The notes under the pieces: model-generated
Seen by the model: the letters and a program-made list of their open reading frames with translations, nothing else
Told to the model about the DNA's origin: nothing
Databases searched by the model: none
Position numbers and translations under genes: made by a program
From: Gnetum montanum
Lineage: Eukaryota; Streptophyta; Gnetopsida; Gnetales; Gnetaceae
Reading direction: 5' to 3'
Assembly (NCBI GenBank): GCA_015680685.1
Contig: MNCI01022125.1
Coordinates: 817,662 to 881,661, forward strand
DNA: 64,000 bases
Part shown: positions 51,900-62,639 of the stretch, one piece after another
Numbering within the stretch: the stretch's first letter is position 1
Layout of the letters: each line of letters begins with the position of its first letter

Positions 51900-54450
51900 A
51901 TTAATGAATAAGTTCACCCATTTATTTTTGTTCTTATCATAGAGCAAGCCTCCTCCAATTCTAGCTTCTTTTGGTTGATGTCATTCATCACTCTTTAAAC
52001 TACCATCATGGTGTTATCTAGAAAATCCCTTTTAAATGGTGGTAGTCTCTCCCTCGCTTCAGTTGTTGTTCTTATAAAATCTTAATCTCTTTGATCTATT
52101 TGCATAAATACATGTTTATTTCTTTTAGCTTCTTTAATTTCTACTTGGATTTCTTTTAGACATTCCTTCTAGAAATTAAACTTGGTAACTAGCTCTTGAA
52201 AATTTAATTGCAACAAATAAGCATAATTTGAAACTTTTTTATTAACCTATTCCAATTTTAAGCTTACAAAAACTAATATTTCTTCTCATTGTAAGTTAGC
52301 TTGCTCTTTAGTTTTTAGTAGTAACTCTTTGATTATGATTATAGCTTTAAGTCCAGAGAGTCTTTTAGCTCTTCCTTTAGTCTAGCTATTTCTAGCTCAT
52401 TTTGTACTAAGAATTCTTTAAATCTAGCTATTCTATTATTAGCAACTTACCCCAAATTTTTTATTAATATATCCTTTTTTAACATATCTTGACACATCAT
52501 CACTAGCTTTTGTCCTTCAATTAGAGGGCCATCTTCCTTGTAAGAAAAAATAATGCTCATTTTAGTCTCTCACTTAATTTTGAGAATTTTGGCTTAAAAT
52601 GATTCTTCCCTTTTCTTCTTCATCTTGAAGGATCAATTTTTTTCCTTTCATTAAACATCCTAAGGAAAAATCTCATGTAGTTAATGCTAATGATGAACTT
52701 TCACCTTCTTTCTATTGTTCCTCTTGTTGTTGTTGTTATAGTTCTAGTAGCTTATGTTGCTCAACTAACTCTTGTTGCTCCTACTACTTAAGTAATTCTT
52801 GTTACATTTCCTTATTGGCTTTAATTCTTTCAATTTTAATCTTTCTAGCTTCTTTTATTCTTGCATCTTCAACATTGTTAAGTGAAAATCATTCATCAGG
52901 AAGAGCATTTTCAAGGTTATCAAGCCTCCAAGAGAAATAATTTTCTTTCATCAAAGCTAACTATTCTTTTGGGAATTCTTTTCCTAAATGATTATCTCTC
53001 CTCTTTATCCATATACATGCCTCTCCTATGGATCAATCACATGAAGGTGCTAGGACCTTCATTAACAAGCTTCTTCTTAGTTATTGTTGTGTCTCATCTT
53101 TAGCTTGGTTTACTTTCCAATATAAACCTCTTTGATAGATAATATCTATCTCATCAAGCTTATGCATTTTTCTAATTTTTGTAGCTAAATAATTTCTTCT
53201 TGAAGCTATTGGAAGATTGCATTGTTTCTTGCACTACTTAGCCTTTACCTTCAGATGCCCTACATTATTGAATTTCCAGAAGCCAAATTTTAAAGAAAAC
53301 ACCTCCTTGTTCTTATAGTCAATTCTAAGTGGGCTCTTTTACAGCTCTCTTCCCACTTCTAATGTAGCCAAATAAGAAGCTACAAACCTTGGTAGGTTTC
53401 AAGCCTAACCTTTAAAACCTACTATTAGAATGTGAGTATAAAGAACATGAAGAAAAATAGCTCCATGGCACTTATTCCTAATTTCATCAATAATATTCAA
53501 GTCCATTCTAAGTTGGAGATCTTCTAAAATAAACTTGAATAAATGAGGATACACACAATTCATAAAAAATTCTAATGCTTGAGCATCAAAATAGCTTTTT
53601 TGAAAAATGACTAGAAAAAAGTCATAACAAGAATCCTCTAACAAAGCTCTACGCTATGAGCTATATTTAGCAAAAATTAAAGCTATCTAATCTACTTCTA
53701 GCATTTCACTTAGAAGATAATTCATCAAAAATAAGCCTAAATTCAATTGAGCATCCTACTTATGAATGTCTAATAAGATCTATTACAACTCATCATTCAT
53801 ATACTAGATAGGGATGAAATTTCTCCCATTTTCTAAGGTTATCCAAACCTAAATATGATAATTTCCAAAATATTTAATTTCCTAGCCTGTATAGAAACTA
53901 AGCATTGAAATGAAAACTCTATGGGGGAACCTGAGTTTAGTTAGCTTTGGAATGGCAATGTAGTAGGCCCAAGCTTTTGCTAGATGTGATAGTGGGAGCT
54001 TGATGACATTTCCTGTGTTTGGATGTAGTCAAAATATTATGCTTAATAATTTCTCATTAATCTACTAGGCTTATCCTTCACTAATATTAGGCTTTATGAT
54101 GTTGTAAATATTGTATGTCTTTTTTATGTTGATTTCAACAAATTTCTCCTTATTTCCTCTAAAATAGAGTTTATCCTTCTCATAAATTATTTTTGCCACT
54201 AAGCAATTAATGATATCTCTTATGAAACTAGCCCTCAATCTATAGTTGAGCTTATGGAGGCTTAGTTTCTCATAGACTTTGCACCATTATTCCATTGTCT
54301 ATAAGCTCTTGAGCTCTAATTTCTTAACTAAATAATGGGCTTTATGAAAACTAAAGAATTCACTTTCAGCTTGCTCTAGCTCCAAGTGTTCAACATTAAT
54401 TCATTGTTGAAGCTAATAAATGTTTATCTTGAAATGTTTTTAAAAATAGA
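51900..54450 (-). pseudogene. Region K: unknown decayed long ORF with coiled-coil and Gln-rich part
   Basis: A minus-strand reading can be followed with few shifts from about 54450 to 51900. Its clean core (53405-53644) reads LEDSCYDFFLVIFQKSYFDA, then LQLRMDLNIIDEIRNKCHGA. Downstream pieces include KFGFWKFNNVGHLKVKAK (about 53280), a charged helical part with EQQELVEQHKLLELQQQQQE (about 52790-52730), and KEFLVQNELEIARLKEEL (about 52420-52360). The composition suggests a globular N-terminal domain followed by a long coiled coil. I do not recognise the family; it may be an additional ORF of a large LTR element whose LTR could include the palindrome array at 54.9-56.5 kb. Confidence 0.4.
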
Positions 54451-54929
54451 GAAGTAAAAAGTATTGACATACTAAAATTTTTTTGGAACTTCTTCTCTCT
54501 CTTTGCAAGATATTTTGAAACTAAAATTTTATGGAAGGAGCCTGGTTAAAAATCTATTTGTGTTTCCAATGGCTCAATTTTGGCTTCATAATGTAGCTCT
54601 TTCTCTATTACCTTAGTGTGCAAGTATGCTTTGTATTAACTTTGTGATTCAAAATTTAGCATGACTTTATTAATTAATACTTGAAATCTACAATTATAAT
54701 TTTCTTACTTGAAGATAGGGTATTGGAATCAATAGCCAACAAATTTCTTAATTCTTTGCATATTCTTAAATTTACTTAGCTACTTCTTCAATATCATTAA
54801 TGTCCAAGAGGCTTTAATATGAATATCTTAGTATCTTTTAACACTTTGCTTATCTCTCATCGATTTGACTCTTTACCTAATCATAAGATAGTTATGCATT
54901 GCTAGGAATTAATGAGCTAATGTATCATT

Positions 54930-56540
54930 GTGATTCGTAGAACCAATTTTTGATTCTACAAGCTTAGATAAGTTTCTCAAATTTCCTTTGCTCATACAGT
55001 ATGCTAATTTGATTTGTAAAAACATAATGGAAACTTGCAATAGAACCATTTTTCTAACTCTACAAAGCTTGTGCTAAAATGTAATGAGCATGTGAATAAT
55101 GAACGTAAGTCTTTGAAATCATCAAATTTCTCTTTTTCAAGCTCAAATTTTTTTAAAAAAATCACTCTTTATAGAACCAATTTAGAGCTCATTTGTAGAA
55201 CAATTTTTAAATTCTATGAACCTTTTCTTACATGGCTTTAGATCCTTTTTATAATATTGATTCAACCTAGAAACTCTAAAATATTCTTTCTACTAAGTCT
55301 CCCTTGGCTTTGATTTGTTGAGCTAGATTAAAATCACAATTTAACATGTGTGCAAATATGTTTAGCACTTCGTTGTGGGTTTCATGTTCGTAGAATAGAG
55401 TTTGATCATTTAAGTAGAAATTTATTTTTTGTTCTATGAGTTGACATGGTTTGTAGAACTAATTTTTCCTTTGTTTGTAGAACCTATTTTTGGTTCTACA
55501 AGCTTGTTCCATTTCAAGTGCTAACATGTTTCATTGAACCAATTTAGAGCTTTCATGTAGAATCAATATTTGGCTTTATCAACCACACTACTTTATAGAG
55601 CCTATGTGGAAAATAAATTTTACTCATAGAACCATTGTTGGGTTTCCTTATAGAATCAATTTTTTATTCTATGAACTTTTCTTTTCAATGCTGACATGGC
55701 TTGTAAAACCAATTAGCACTTTTTTGTAGAACTACTTTTAGTTTCATAAGCTCATTTTCTATTGAGAGCTTAGGTGGCTTATAGAACCAAATTTGAATTT
55801 TTTAAAAATCAATAGTTTGGTCCTATGAACTTTTACTTATGGATAGAACTAACATTGTTCCTAGAACCAATTTAGAGCTTGCTTGTAGATCTAAAATTTG
55901 GCTCTACAAACCATAATCTAAGATTTGATGACATGGCTTCTTATGATATGAGCGAGCTTTCTTCTTTATAGAACCTAGCTTTTCTCCCAAACACACATAC
56001 TTACCAAGATATAGCTTGCTGACATGATAGAACCAAAAATAATTTAATTTTTAGGACCAATTTTTGATGCTACAAGCTTTCCAACCTCATGAACTAATGT
56101 GGCTTGTAGAGCCAAATTAGAATTCTCAAAAAGTAAAGTTTTGGTTCTACAAAGCTTGCCCTTTTTGAACATGATGTGTAAATTAACATGAGCTTTTTTT
56201 CATAGAATTAATTTTTCTCCTTTTCATAGAATTAATTTTGGTTCTGCAAATCAAGCCTATCTTATCCATTCTATATGGTGCGTAATACAAGCTTTATTTG
56301 TAGAATTGATTTGATATTATTTTATAGAACTAATTTTTTGATTCTATGAACCTTCACTGATATAGCTTATGATGACATGAATTAGTGCTCTTTGTTTGAA
56401 TTTTATAGAATTTATCTCTGAGCCTTTTGTATCAAGGCATTCATATAAATGCTAACTCATCACTAGCTGGTGTGACAAAACTGAACTTAGACTTGTTTGT
56501 AGAACTAAAAACTAGTTTTACAAGCTCCCTATTCAAAGCC
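54930..56540. repeat. Long array of a GTAGAACCAATTTTTGGTTCTAC-like inverted-repeat motif
   Basis: The motif GTAGAACCAA(TTTTT)TGGTTCTACAAGC or one of its halves recurs roughly every 40-100 bases over 1.6 kb. Clear units lie near 54935, 55041, 55165, 55190, 55455, 55480, 55555, 55640, 55700, 55865, 56110, 56210 and 56500. Between them, phrases such as GACATGGCTTGTAGA recur. Each full unit can form a short hairpin. It codes for nothing I can read. Confidence 0.75.
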
Positions 56541-57299
56541 AATTTTTCTTTTAAGTTATATTGAATTTGAGCCTTTGATTCCAATAACTACCTTAACACA
56601 TTCACTTAAATGTATTATCTAATGTAGGAACCTTTGTTAAAAATGAACTAAATCGAATTATAAGCTAGCAAGCTCTCTCCCTTTTAACAAATGTTCATCA
56701 CATCTAAAAGTACATTAAGATATAACTCCTTCCAATTTCAGCCTAAAATTATTTTCTTAAATCCAACATGGCAAGGGACCATCTTATAAAACCAAAGGAG
56801 CTAGAATTGAAATCTAGTTTTATGAAACAATTCTACAAAACCTAAATAGATGGGCCCATCAAATAAAAAAAAATTTAGTTGATTAAAAACCTCTAGGATC
56901 CATTAAATAAGAAAATACTAATCATTATGAATCAATCCTATAACCTTAACTTAATTCAAACAAACTCTTTTCTACAAATTCCTAGGTATTAACTCATCTA
57001 GTTTCCACTGCAAGCTTCATTCTTTCTCTAGGGCTTCCTATGTTGTGTATTTGCATTCTTATGGAAATGGATTACTCAGTTTACAAGTCTTAACACAAAT
57101 CTTTGTGAGTTCTTTAACAATCTCCTTTAGAAGATTATTTCTATTTTCTTAATCTATACAAATCATCAAGTTTAGCTATAATTGTTTTCTATAGTGAATT
57201 TTCCTATTCATTAGAAAATTCTATGAACAATTTTTCTCATAAGCTTAACACTTCAGTTGCTTGCTATTTCTTGTAATGGCTAGATTATGATAATAGACA

Positions 57300-57600
57300 T
57301 ATAGTTAACAATTTTGATAGCTTCTCCCAAAAAGACTTCGGAAGATCTCTTTCATGTAGCATGATTCTTTTCATTTCTTAAAGTACATCATTTCTTCTTT
57401 CAACTTCATTTTATTGTGGTGTTCTTGGTGTAGCAAATTAATTATTGATTCCTTCATTTTTAAACGAATGACTTTGAAATTCGCCTCCATGATCACTTTA
57501 GATGACTCTAATGAGATATCCTTTTTTTCATTACAATTTTAAACATAAATTTTTGAAGTAATGAAATGCTTCATTCATGTGGGTTAGTAGGGATATCCAT
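57300..57600 (-). pseudogene. Copia integrase core fragment of G
   Basis: Near 57520-57470 the minus strand holds a frame-shifted DHGGEFQSHSF, the D..(T/G)EF motif with the second catalytic Asp of copia integrase. It continues near 57440-57330 with FATPRTPQ, stop, NEVERRND and EMKRIMLHERDLPKSFW (A(P)(R/Y)TPQQNGV.ER.NR...EM.R.ML.....P..FW). The Glu of the DDE triad is retained. The fragment then runs into unrelated sequence. Confidence 0.72.
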
Positions 57601-57821
57601 GTAAATCATGAATTGTCATCATCAACAATCATAAAAAACCTTTTGCCTCTAATAATAGTGATATTTGAAGGAGCAGCTAAATTCATATGTAATAATTCTA
57701 GAGGCATTGTAGTAGTAATCTCATTTTTGGTTGAAAAAGAAATTTTTTTTTGCTTAACGTTTTGACAAGTTACACAAACCTTGTCCTTCTTAGTTTGGAT
57801 TTTTGGTAATCATTCCGTGAT

Positions 57822-58514
57822 CTATTTATTCAAGAGCTTTGACATACTTTCAAAATTTAAATGTGCTACTCTTTTATGCCAAAGGGAACTATCTTTTGAT
57901 TTACTCAACAAACACTGAATATTAAAGTTAGAAAGATCATGATTATAAAAAATGTAAACATTTTCAAATATTTTTTCGAAAAATTTTACCTCATCAATCT
58001 TAAAATATTTAATAATATAATGATCTCCTTTAAACACAACTTCTTTACCATTATCACATAATTGACTAATGCTTAGTAAATTATGTTCCAAACCATTTAC
58101 ATAGTAAACATTGTCAATTTTTGGTGATAATTTACGTCCTACAATACATTTAACTTTCATAAGAGCTTTTCCATTATCTCTAAAGGTCACTATATTATCA
58201 TTGAATTGATCTAACTTCAAAAAGTTTCTCTTGCCACCTATCATGTAATGAGAACATCCACTATCCAAATACAAAAAGGTTTTTCCACCTTTAATGAATA
58301 TGGTTGTCATGCATGCCATGTGATTTTCATCTTTTGGAATCCATATCTTTTTAACCTTAGGTATTGAGTCTTGAAACATACTAGACCTATTTATGTTATC
58401 ATCTTCAAACCACTTGTCTACTAGATTTCTACATTGATATTTCATTTTACTTAAAATTTTGTAATGATGACATCGAATTTTAGCATTATGAGCAATAACT
58501 TCATACCTTGGCAA
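57822..58514 (-). pseudogene. Copia protease and GAG-pre-integrase region of G
   Basis: A 230-residue clean frame. Residues 14-29 hold a knuckle-like CHHYKILSKMKYQC (compare C..C...GH....C; two positions are lost). Residues 81-92 read LYLDSGCSHYMI, the copia protease signature with catalytic Asp84-Ser85-Gly86. Residues 150-157 read EHNLLSIS, equal to the (H)NLLS(I/V)SQL motif. Residues 210-230 read SLWHKRVAHLNFESMSKLLN, the GAG-pre-integrase zinc region (LWH.R.GH......L). The start Met is only the first in the frame; in life this would be the middle of a polyprotein. Confidence 0.88.
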
Positions 58515-58529
58515 ATAATTTCACTAACC

Positions 58530-59905
58530 TAATTTTTGCTAGTTTTTCTCCAAAGGGTGATAATAAAGTCCTATTCAATCTATCAATTTTCTCAAACTTT
58601 TCATCACTATGTCAAGTGTAGTACTTCCCTCAGTGAACTTCTCAAAAGTTTTTATCATATCTTCTATAGTTTTAGCTTGATCACTAACAATATCTTAGGA
58701 TATAGTAAGATTGCATGAAAGAACTTTAATCTCTTCACTTTTTTCATTGATACTTTTCTCATATTCATGAAATTTATCTTTCCATATCTTATAATTATTA
58801 CAACTTTTGCCACTTGTAGTATTAGCATATTCCTCTAATTTCAATTGTTGTTCATGCAGCTTGCTTTTCATTTTGATGCTAATATTTTGTAATTTTTCAA
58901 TAGTAGCAACCAAAATTTCATACCTTTCATCTTCATCTTCTTCAAAACCATATTGATTATTCTCTCCTAGGACCATCATGAGCACTAGCTTGCATTCTTT
59001 AGTTTCTTCTTCACAAATGATAAAATCATCTTCATCTCATCCATAAGAGCCTTTTGCCCTTTTGAGTTTTAGTTGCTTCCCTTTTTCATTTTATAGCAAG
59101 GAATTCCAAAGTAATATGACAATATCCATGCCAATGGTAGTATTAAATTTTATTTTTCTTATTAGCTATTTTGTCATTATTTGTAGATGTCTTCCCTTTC
59201 ATCTTCGTTTTGAAAAGTTTGTTGAACTTTCTTGTAATAAGAGCTAGATCTTCCTCATTTAGATCTTTTGAATCATCTTTCTCTACATTATTTAACATCT
59301 TTAAAGCAATGTTCCTTATAGACTTAGTGTTCTCATCGTTTTCCAAGGATAGATCATAGATCTCCAAGTTAACTTGGAATTCACCTACTTTCATGACACT
59401 AGTATCTCTAACTTTCAAAATGGTTGTGACTTTTACATGGAATCTTTGTGGAAGGCTCCACAATACTTTTTAACAAATCATGAAGTCAATGCAATCTACT
59501 TCAAGATATTTTAAGGCATTGAAAATCTTAGTGACTCTCAAGAAGCACCTTTTTTATCATTTCTTCCTTCTTCATTTGAAGATGAAAAAATTTATGGTTA
59601 AGAATTTAAGCTTTAGATTACTTAACCAAGGTGGTTTCTTCATGGGAAAATTTCATAATGTTCCAAATTTTCTTTATTGTCTTGCAATGTATAATGCAAT
59701 TGAATTCTTTAGTACATAGGGCATAATACAAGGCATTCATAGCTTTAGCATTTGCAACTTGAGCTTTTCTTTTTGCTTTAGTCCAAGAAAATCTATCTTT
59801 AGTCTTGTGTAGCAATTTTCACTAAAGGTTGTATGAATCTTTGTTGAATCTATGCATCTATGTTCCACCAATATCCAAATCTCAAATTCCAATGATTAAA
59901 GAAAA
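58530..59905 (-). pseudogene. Copia gag of G
   Basis: The N-terminal part near 59890-59830 has FGYWWNIDA-like sequence (the YW...M opening of copia gag). ANAKAMNALYYALCTKEFNC and KTIKKIWNIMKFSHEETTLV (59815-59618) match the A...(N)ALL.AL...EF.RI..C.(T)A.EIWD.L...HEGT..V(K) core. LPQRFHVKVTTI and EFQVNLEIYDLSLENDENTK (59463-59143) match LP.(R)(F)..KVTAI......(E)L(I)G.L..(Y)E. The degraded knuckle near 59100 and the acidic coiled coil (58985-58695) follow. This order equals that of element F, so both belong to one copia gag lineage. Confidence 0.85.
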
Positions 59906-59910
59906 CATCT

Positions 59911-60763
59911 TGATGCAACGCGATATCGCATGGGCCACGATATCACGTCCGTCAACATATCGCATCCCCCACGATATTGCATACGCGATATCGCATCTTC
60001 CCCTACGATATCGCATACGCGATATTGCAATCTATCACAATGTCTATAAATAAGAGGTGGCTCTCCCTTTTTTAGGAATCTAGTTTAGTTCCTTAGTGAA
60101 ACTCTGGCAGTTTGATTCCTCCAGAGATAGATTATTTTCCCGTGTCTGCCCGCAGTGTGGTGAATGTAATTGTACGGCATCCTTTATTCGAGTGTGACGT
60201 ACTTGGACATGCACATGTCCGGCAATAAAGATCGAGATTACTTCATCATTGCAGCATTCACTTTATTTATTTAATTATTATTTACTTCATTCGTAGTTAA
60301 TATTACTTACCCTTATCTCCTAGAACACAGAATGAGTACAACTTAATTACAAGCATTTAAGTATGACTACTTGGTAACCCAGTGGTGTACCTAGGATCTG
60401 CGCTTGGTAATCCCAGTGGTAGTCATGCACGAAGTCCAAGATGTGTACGGATGATCAAGGAACAGATGCTCATCGCACTTAGGCTAGATTAGATTCTCTT
60501 ACCCTTTTCCTCCTAGCTTAGTTAATTACTACTTTCCATTGCCTTCAGGAGTAACATTAGATTAGGAACAAATCATACACCTCACTCTGGACTAAACCAT
60601 GCATGACAAAGCTAATACTAGTCCAGGTGGAAAGACAACGAACTACGACCTAAGGATAACTATCTAGGTGCCATAACTAGTCCATCTGCAGAGTTCTACC
60701 AGATCATGTATGAAAACGCTTGTATTCGTATGGTTGAGTGTAGGGGTATCTTGCCACTTATCA
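59911..60763 (+). repeat. 5' LTR of element C
   Basis: It starts TGATGCAACGCG and ends CCACTTATCA. TATA region CTATAAATAAGAGG at 60044-60057; CAATAAAGA near 60222; GCTTGGTAATCCCAGTGGTAG and GGAAAGACAACGAACTACG shared with D and B. The first 120 bases contain about seven GATATCG-type palindromes, against one in LTRs B and D. Confidence 0.9.
59918..60035. repeat. GCGATATCGC palindrome array at the start of LTR C
   Basis: Seven variants of (A/G)CGATATCGCAT occur in about 115 bases: CGCGATATCGCAT, CACGATATCACG, AACATATCGCAT, CACGATATTGCAT, ACGCGATATCGCAT, TACGATATCGCAT and ACGCGATATTGCA. They lie directly upstream of the TATA region, in the U3 promoter. Confidence 0.85.
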
Positions 60764-60764
60764 T

Positions 60765-60783
60765 TGGTGCCATTGTCGGGGAC
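60765..60783 (+). other. Primer-binding site of element C (tRNA-Asp type)
   Basis: TGGTGCCATTGTCGGGGAC differs from the tRNA-Asp complement by transitions only. It begins two bases after the LTR end. Confidence 0.82.
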
Positions 60784-60907
60784 AGTGCTAGTTATCTAGA
60801 TTAGTTATATCATACAAGGTCACTGTAAAGGACTTAACGATATATCTCTTAGGAAGAAGAAATAATTATAAAAAGTCACACATAAATTTACACACAACTT
60901 CACAATA

Positions 60908-62623
60908 ATGCCTTTCCTACAAGATGATAATTACGCCACACCTAGTGAGGAAGTTCATTGGAGAACCAACGAACTGTATAATGATGAAGACTGGAGTACA
61001 CAACCTGAAGTGGGGGTTTCTTATAAACATCAACAAAAGCAATGTCATCCCAACACACGGAAGCATAAATTACCAGATGACGATGAACCCCTACTGGCCA
61101 CTACAAGCTTCACGCAAATACAAGAGGCTATTCGAATCTCACGTAGGCATCGTAAAGAGAGCCGTCTACCCAGGCTCGATTTAAACAACTTTCCTAAATT
61201 TTCAGGAGGCTATGACTTAGATCCGTATCAACATTTACAAGCCTTCTACGATGCCTACACATGGAATAACATNNNNNNNNNNNNNNNNNNNNNNNNNNNN
61301 NNNNNNNNNNNNNNNNNNNNNNNNNNNNNNNNNNNNNNNNNNNNNNNNNNNNNNNNNNNNNNNNNNNNNNNNNNNNNNNNNNNNNNNNNNNNNNNNNNNN
61401 NNNNNNNNNNNNNNNNNNNNNNNNNNNNNNNNNNNNNNNNNNNNNNNNNNNNNNNNNNNNNNNNNNNNNNNNNNNNNNNNNNNNNNNNNNNNNNGAGAAA
61501 TCAACCAATCTCAAGGTGGAAACATCATCTTTTCCAACACAACAAACATTAGAAGAAGTCGAGGCAAAGATCAATAAGATGTTGGAATGGACGTATCAAA
61601 AGGGTGGAGAATTTATCACCATTATTGGAGATAGAATTTTAAAAACCCAAGAAGCAGGACAAAACATTAAACATTCAGAAAGAAGGAATGAAGGAAATAA
61701 GTGCTCAACTTCTAATCATACACACAAATGTAACATATCCCTGTACGATCACCCCCAAGGGCCAATGCCCAATCTTGTTACATTTATATGAGCATTGGGG
61801 AAACACGTTACATCCAGAGTTCGTACAGAGATACTGTGTTCAATCACAGTGGCAACAATCCCAGTCATGGGGGAGACCATCACTAAACTGGTGACACCCT
61901 TCATATTATCCAAATCCAAACGCTTATCAAGTTCAACATCTTGTTTCTCGAACTAGGCTAACACACTTTATCTTACCACAGTACCATTCTCCTCGATACT
62001 ATCAACCCATGCCTCCAACAAAACCACCACCTTGTGCACCTTATACTCCTCCTAACTTTCAACATTCTCATCCTTTCCCTCCTTCCATATCATCACCAAC
62101 TGCTCCTAAGGTGTCTGCACCACTGCAACAACCCATGAACGACACTTGTGCTACTACTACTAACAGTAGTGAAAAGCCCCCTCAACATCAAAAGCATCCT
62201 TTCTTTAAACATGGGTGTAATAAGGGACAACACAATTCTAAGGCCATTGCATCTTCCAACCCAGCACAAGTCCCACACTATGGTGCACCCTTATCTTCGA
62301 ATCCAATGCCTCATGTAACTTCATCAAGGCCACCAACTCACACTCCAACAACTATACAGCCCAATGGACACAACCATGGGAGGCATCATCCTAATCCTTG
62401 CATACCATCTAATGGTCTCAAACATCATAGTGGATCAACTCGTTATCTGGGAACTACATCATATAAAGTGCCCCACTATGCTCATTATAATCAAGTGTGT
62501 GAAACCCGATGGGGTAAGTATGACCGGGCCCCAATACTTCCAACATGCAAGGATCCTCATCTTCCATTTATTAATCCTTACCATACTCAACCACTTATTT
62601 ATGGGGGATATCCCTTATTCTAA
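60908..62623 (+). pseudogene. gag of element C (interrupted by assembly gap)
   Basis: The start at 60908 opens a frame that reads through to the gap. DDDEPLLATTSFTQIQEAIR, then LDLNNFPKFSGGYDLDPYQH and LQAFYDAYTW match the opening of the gag core in A and B. After the gap, 61516-61791 carries a helical part and SLYDHPQG, the remnant of the knuckle that reads QYDHPKGCC in B. The last block (62009-62623, 204 residues) is rich in Pro, His, Ser, Thr and Asn, with QKHPFFKHG and SSNPMPHVTSS shared with A, and ends in two stops. It may be the most complete gag of the family, but the gap and a frame change near 61800-62009 prevent a firm statement on intactness. Confidence 0.78.
61273..61494. other. 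Assembly gap (222 N)
   Basis: A run of N lies inside the gag of element C. Open frames that appear to cross it are artefacts of unknown bases. Confidence 0.99.
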
Positions 62624-62639
62624 TAATAAGCAGGATTAA

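Larger units (their letters stand above)
57250..59910 (-). mobile_element. Element G: decayed copia retrotransposon (gag, protease, integrase part)
   Basis: From high to low coordinates the minus strand contains gag (59905-58530), protease (near 58265), the GAG-pre-integrase zinc region (about 57890-57822) and part of the integrase core (about 57560-57300). RT and RNase H are not present below 57250, where unrelated sequence begins. Element C is inserted near the start of gag at 59910/59911. Confidence 0.8.

Noticed and set aside
54930-56540. CRISPR-like array of repeats
   Set aside because: Spacing is irregular, units are partial and diverged, the 'spacers' are themselves repetitive, and all surroundings are plant retroelements.
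59911-60763. GATATCGC repeats as a replication origin or methylation-target island of a bacterium
   Set aside because: They lie in the promoter part of an LTR next to a plant-type TATA box, and the window has no bacterial feature.
61194-61577. Open frames crossing the 222-N gap other than the gag of C
   Set aside because: Most residues are unknown; only the frame continuous with DDDEPLLATTS before the gap agrees with gag.
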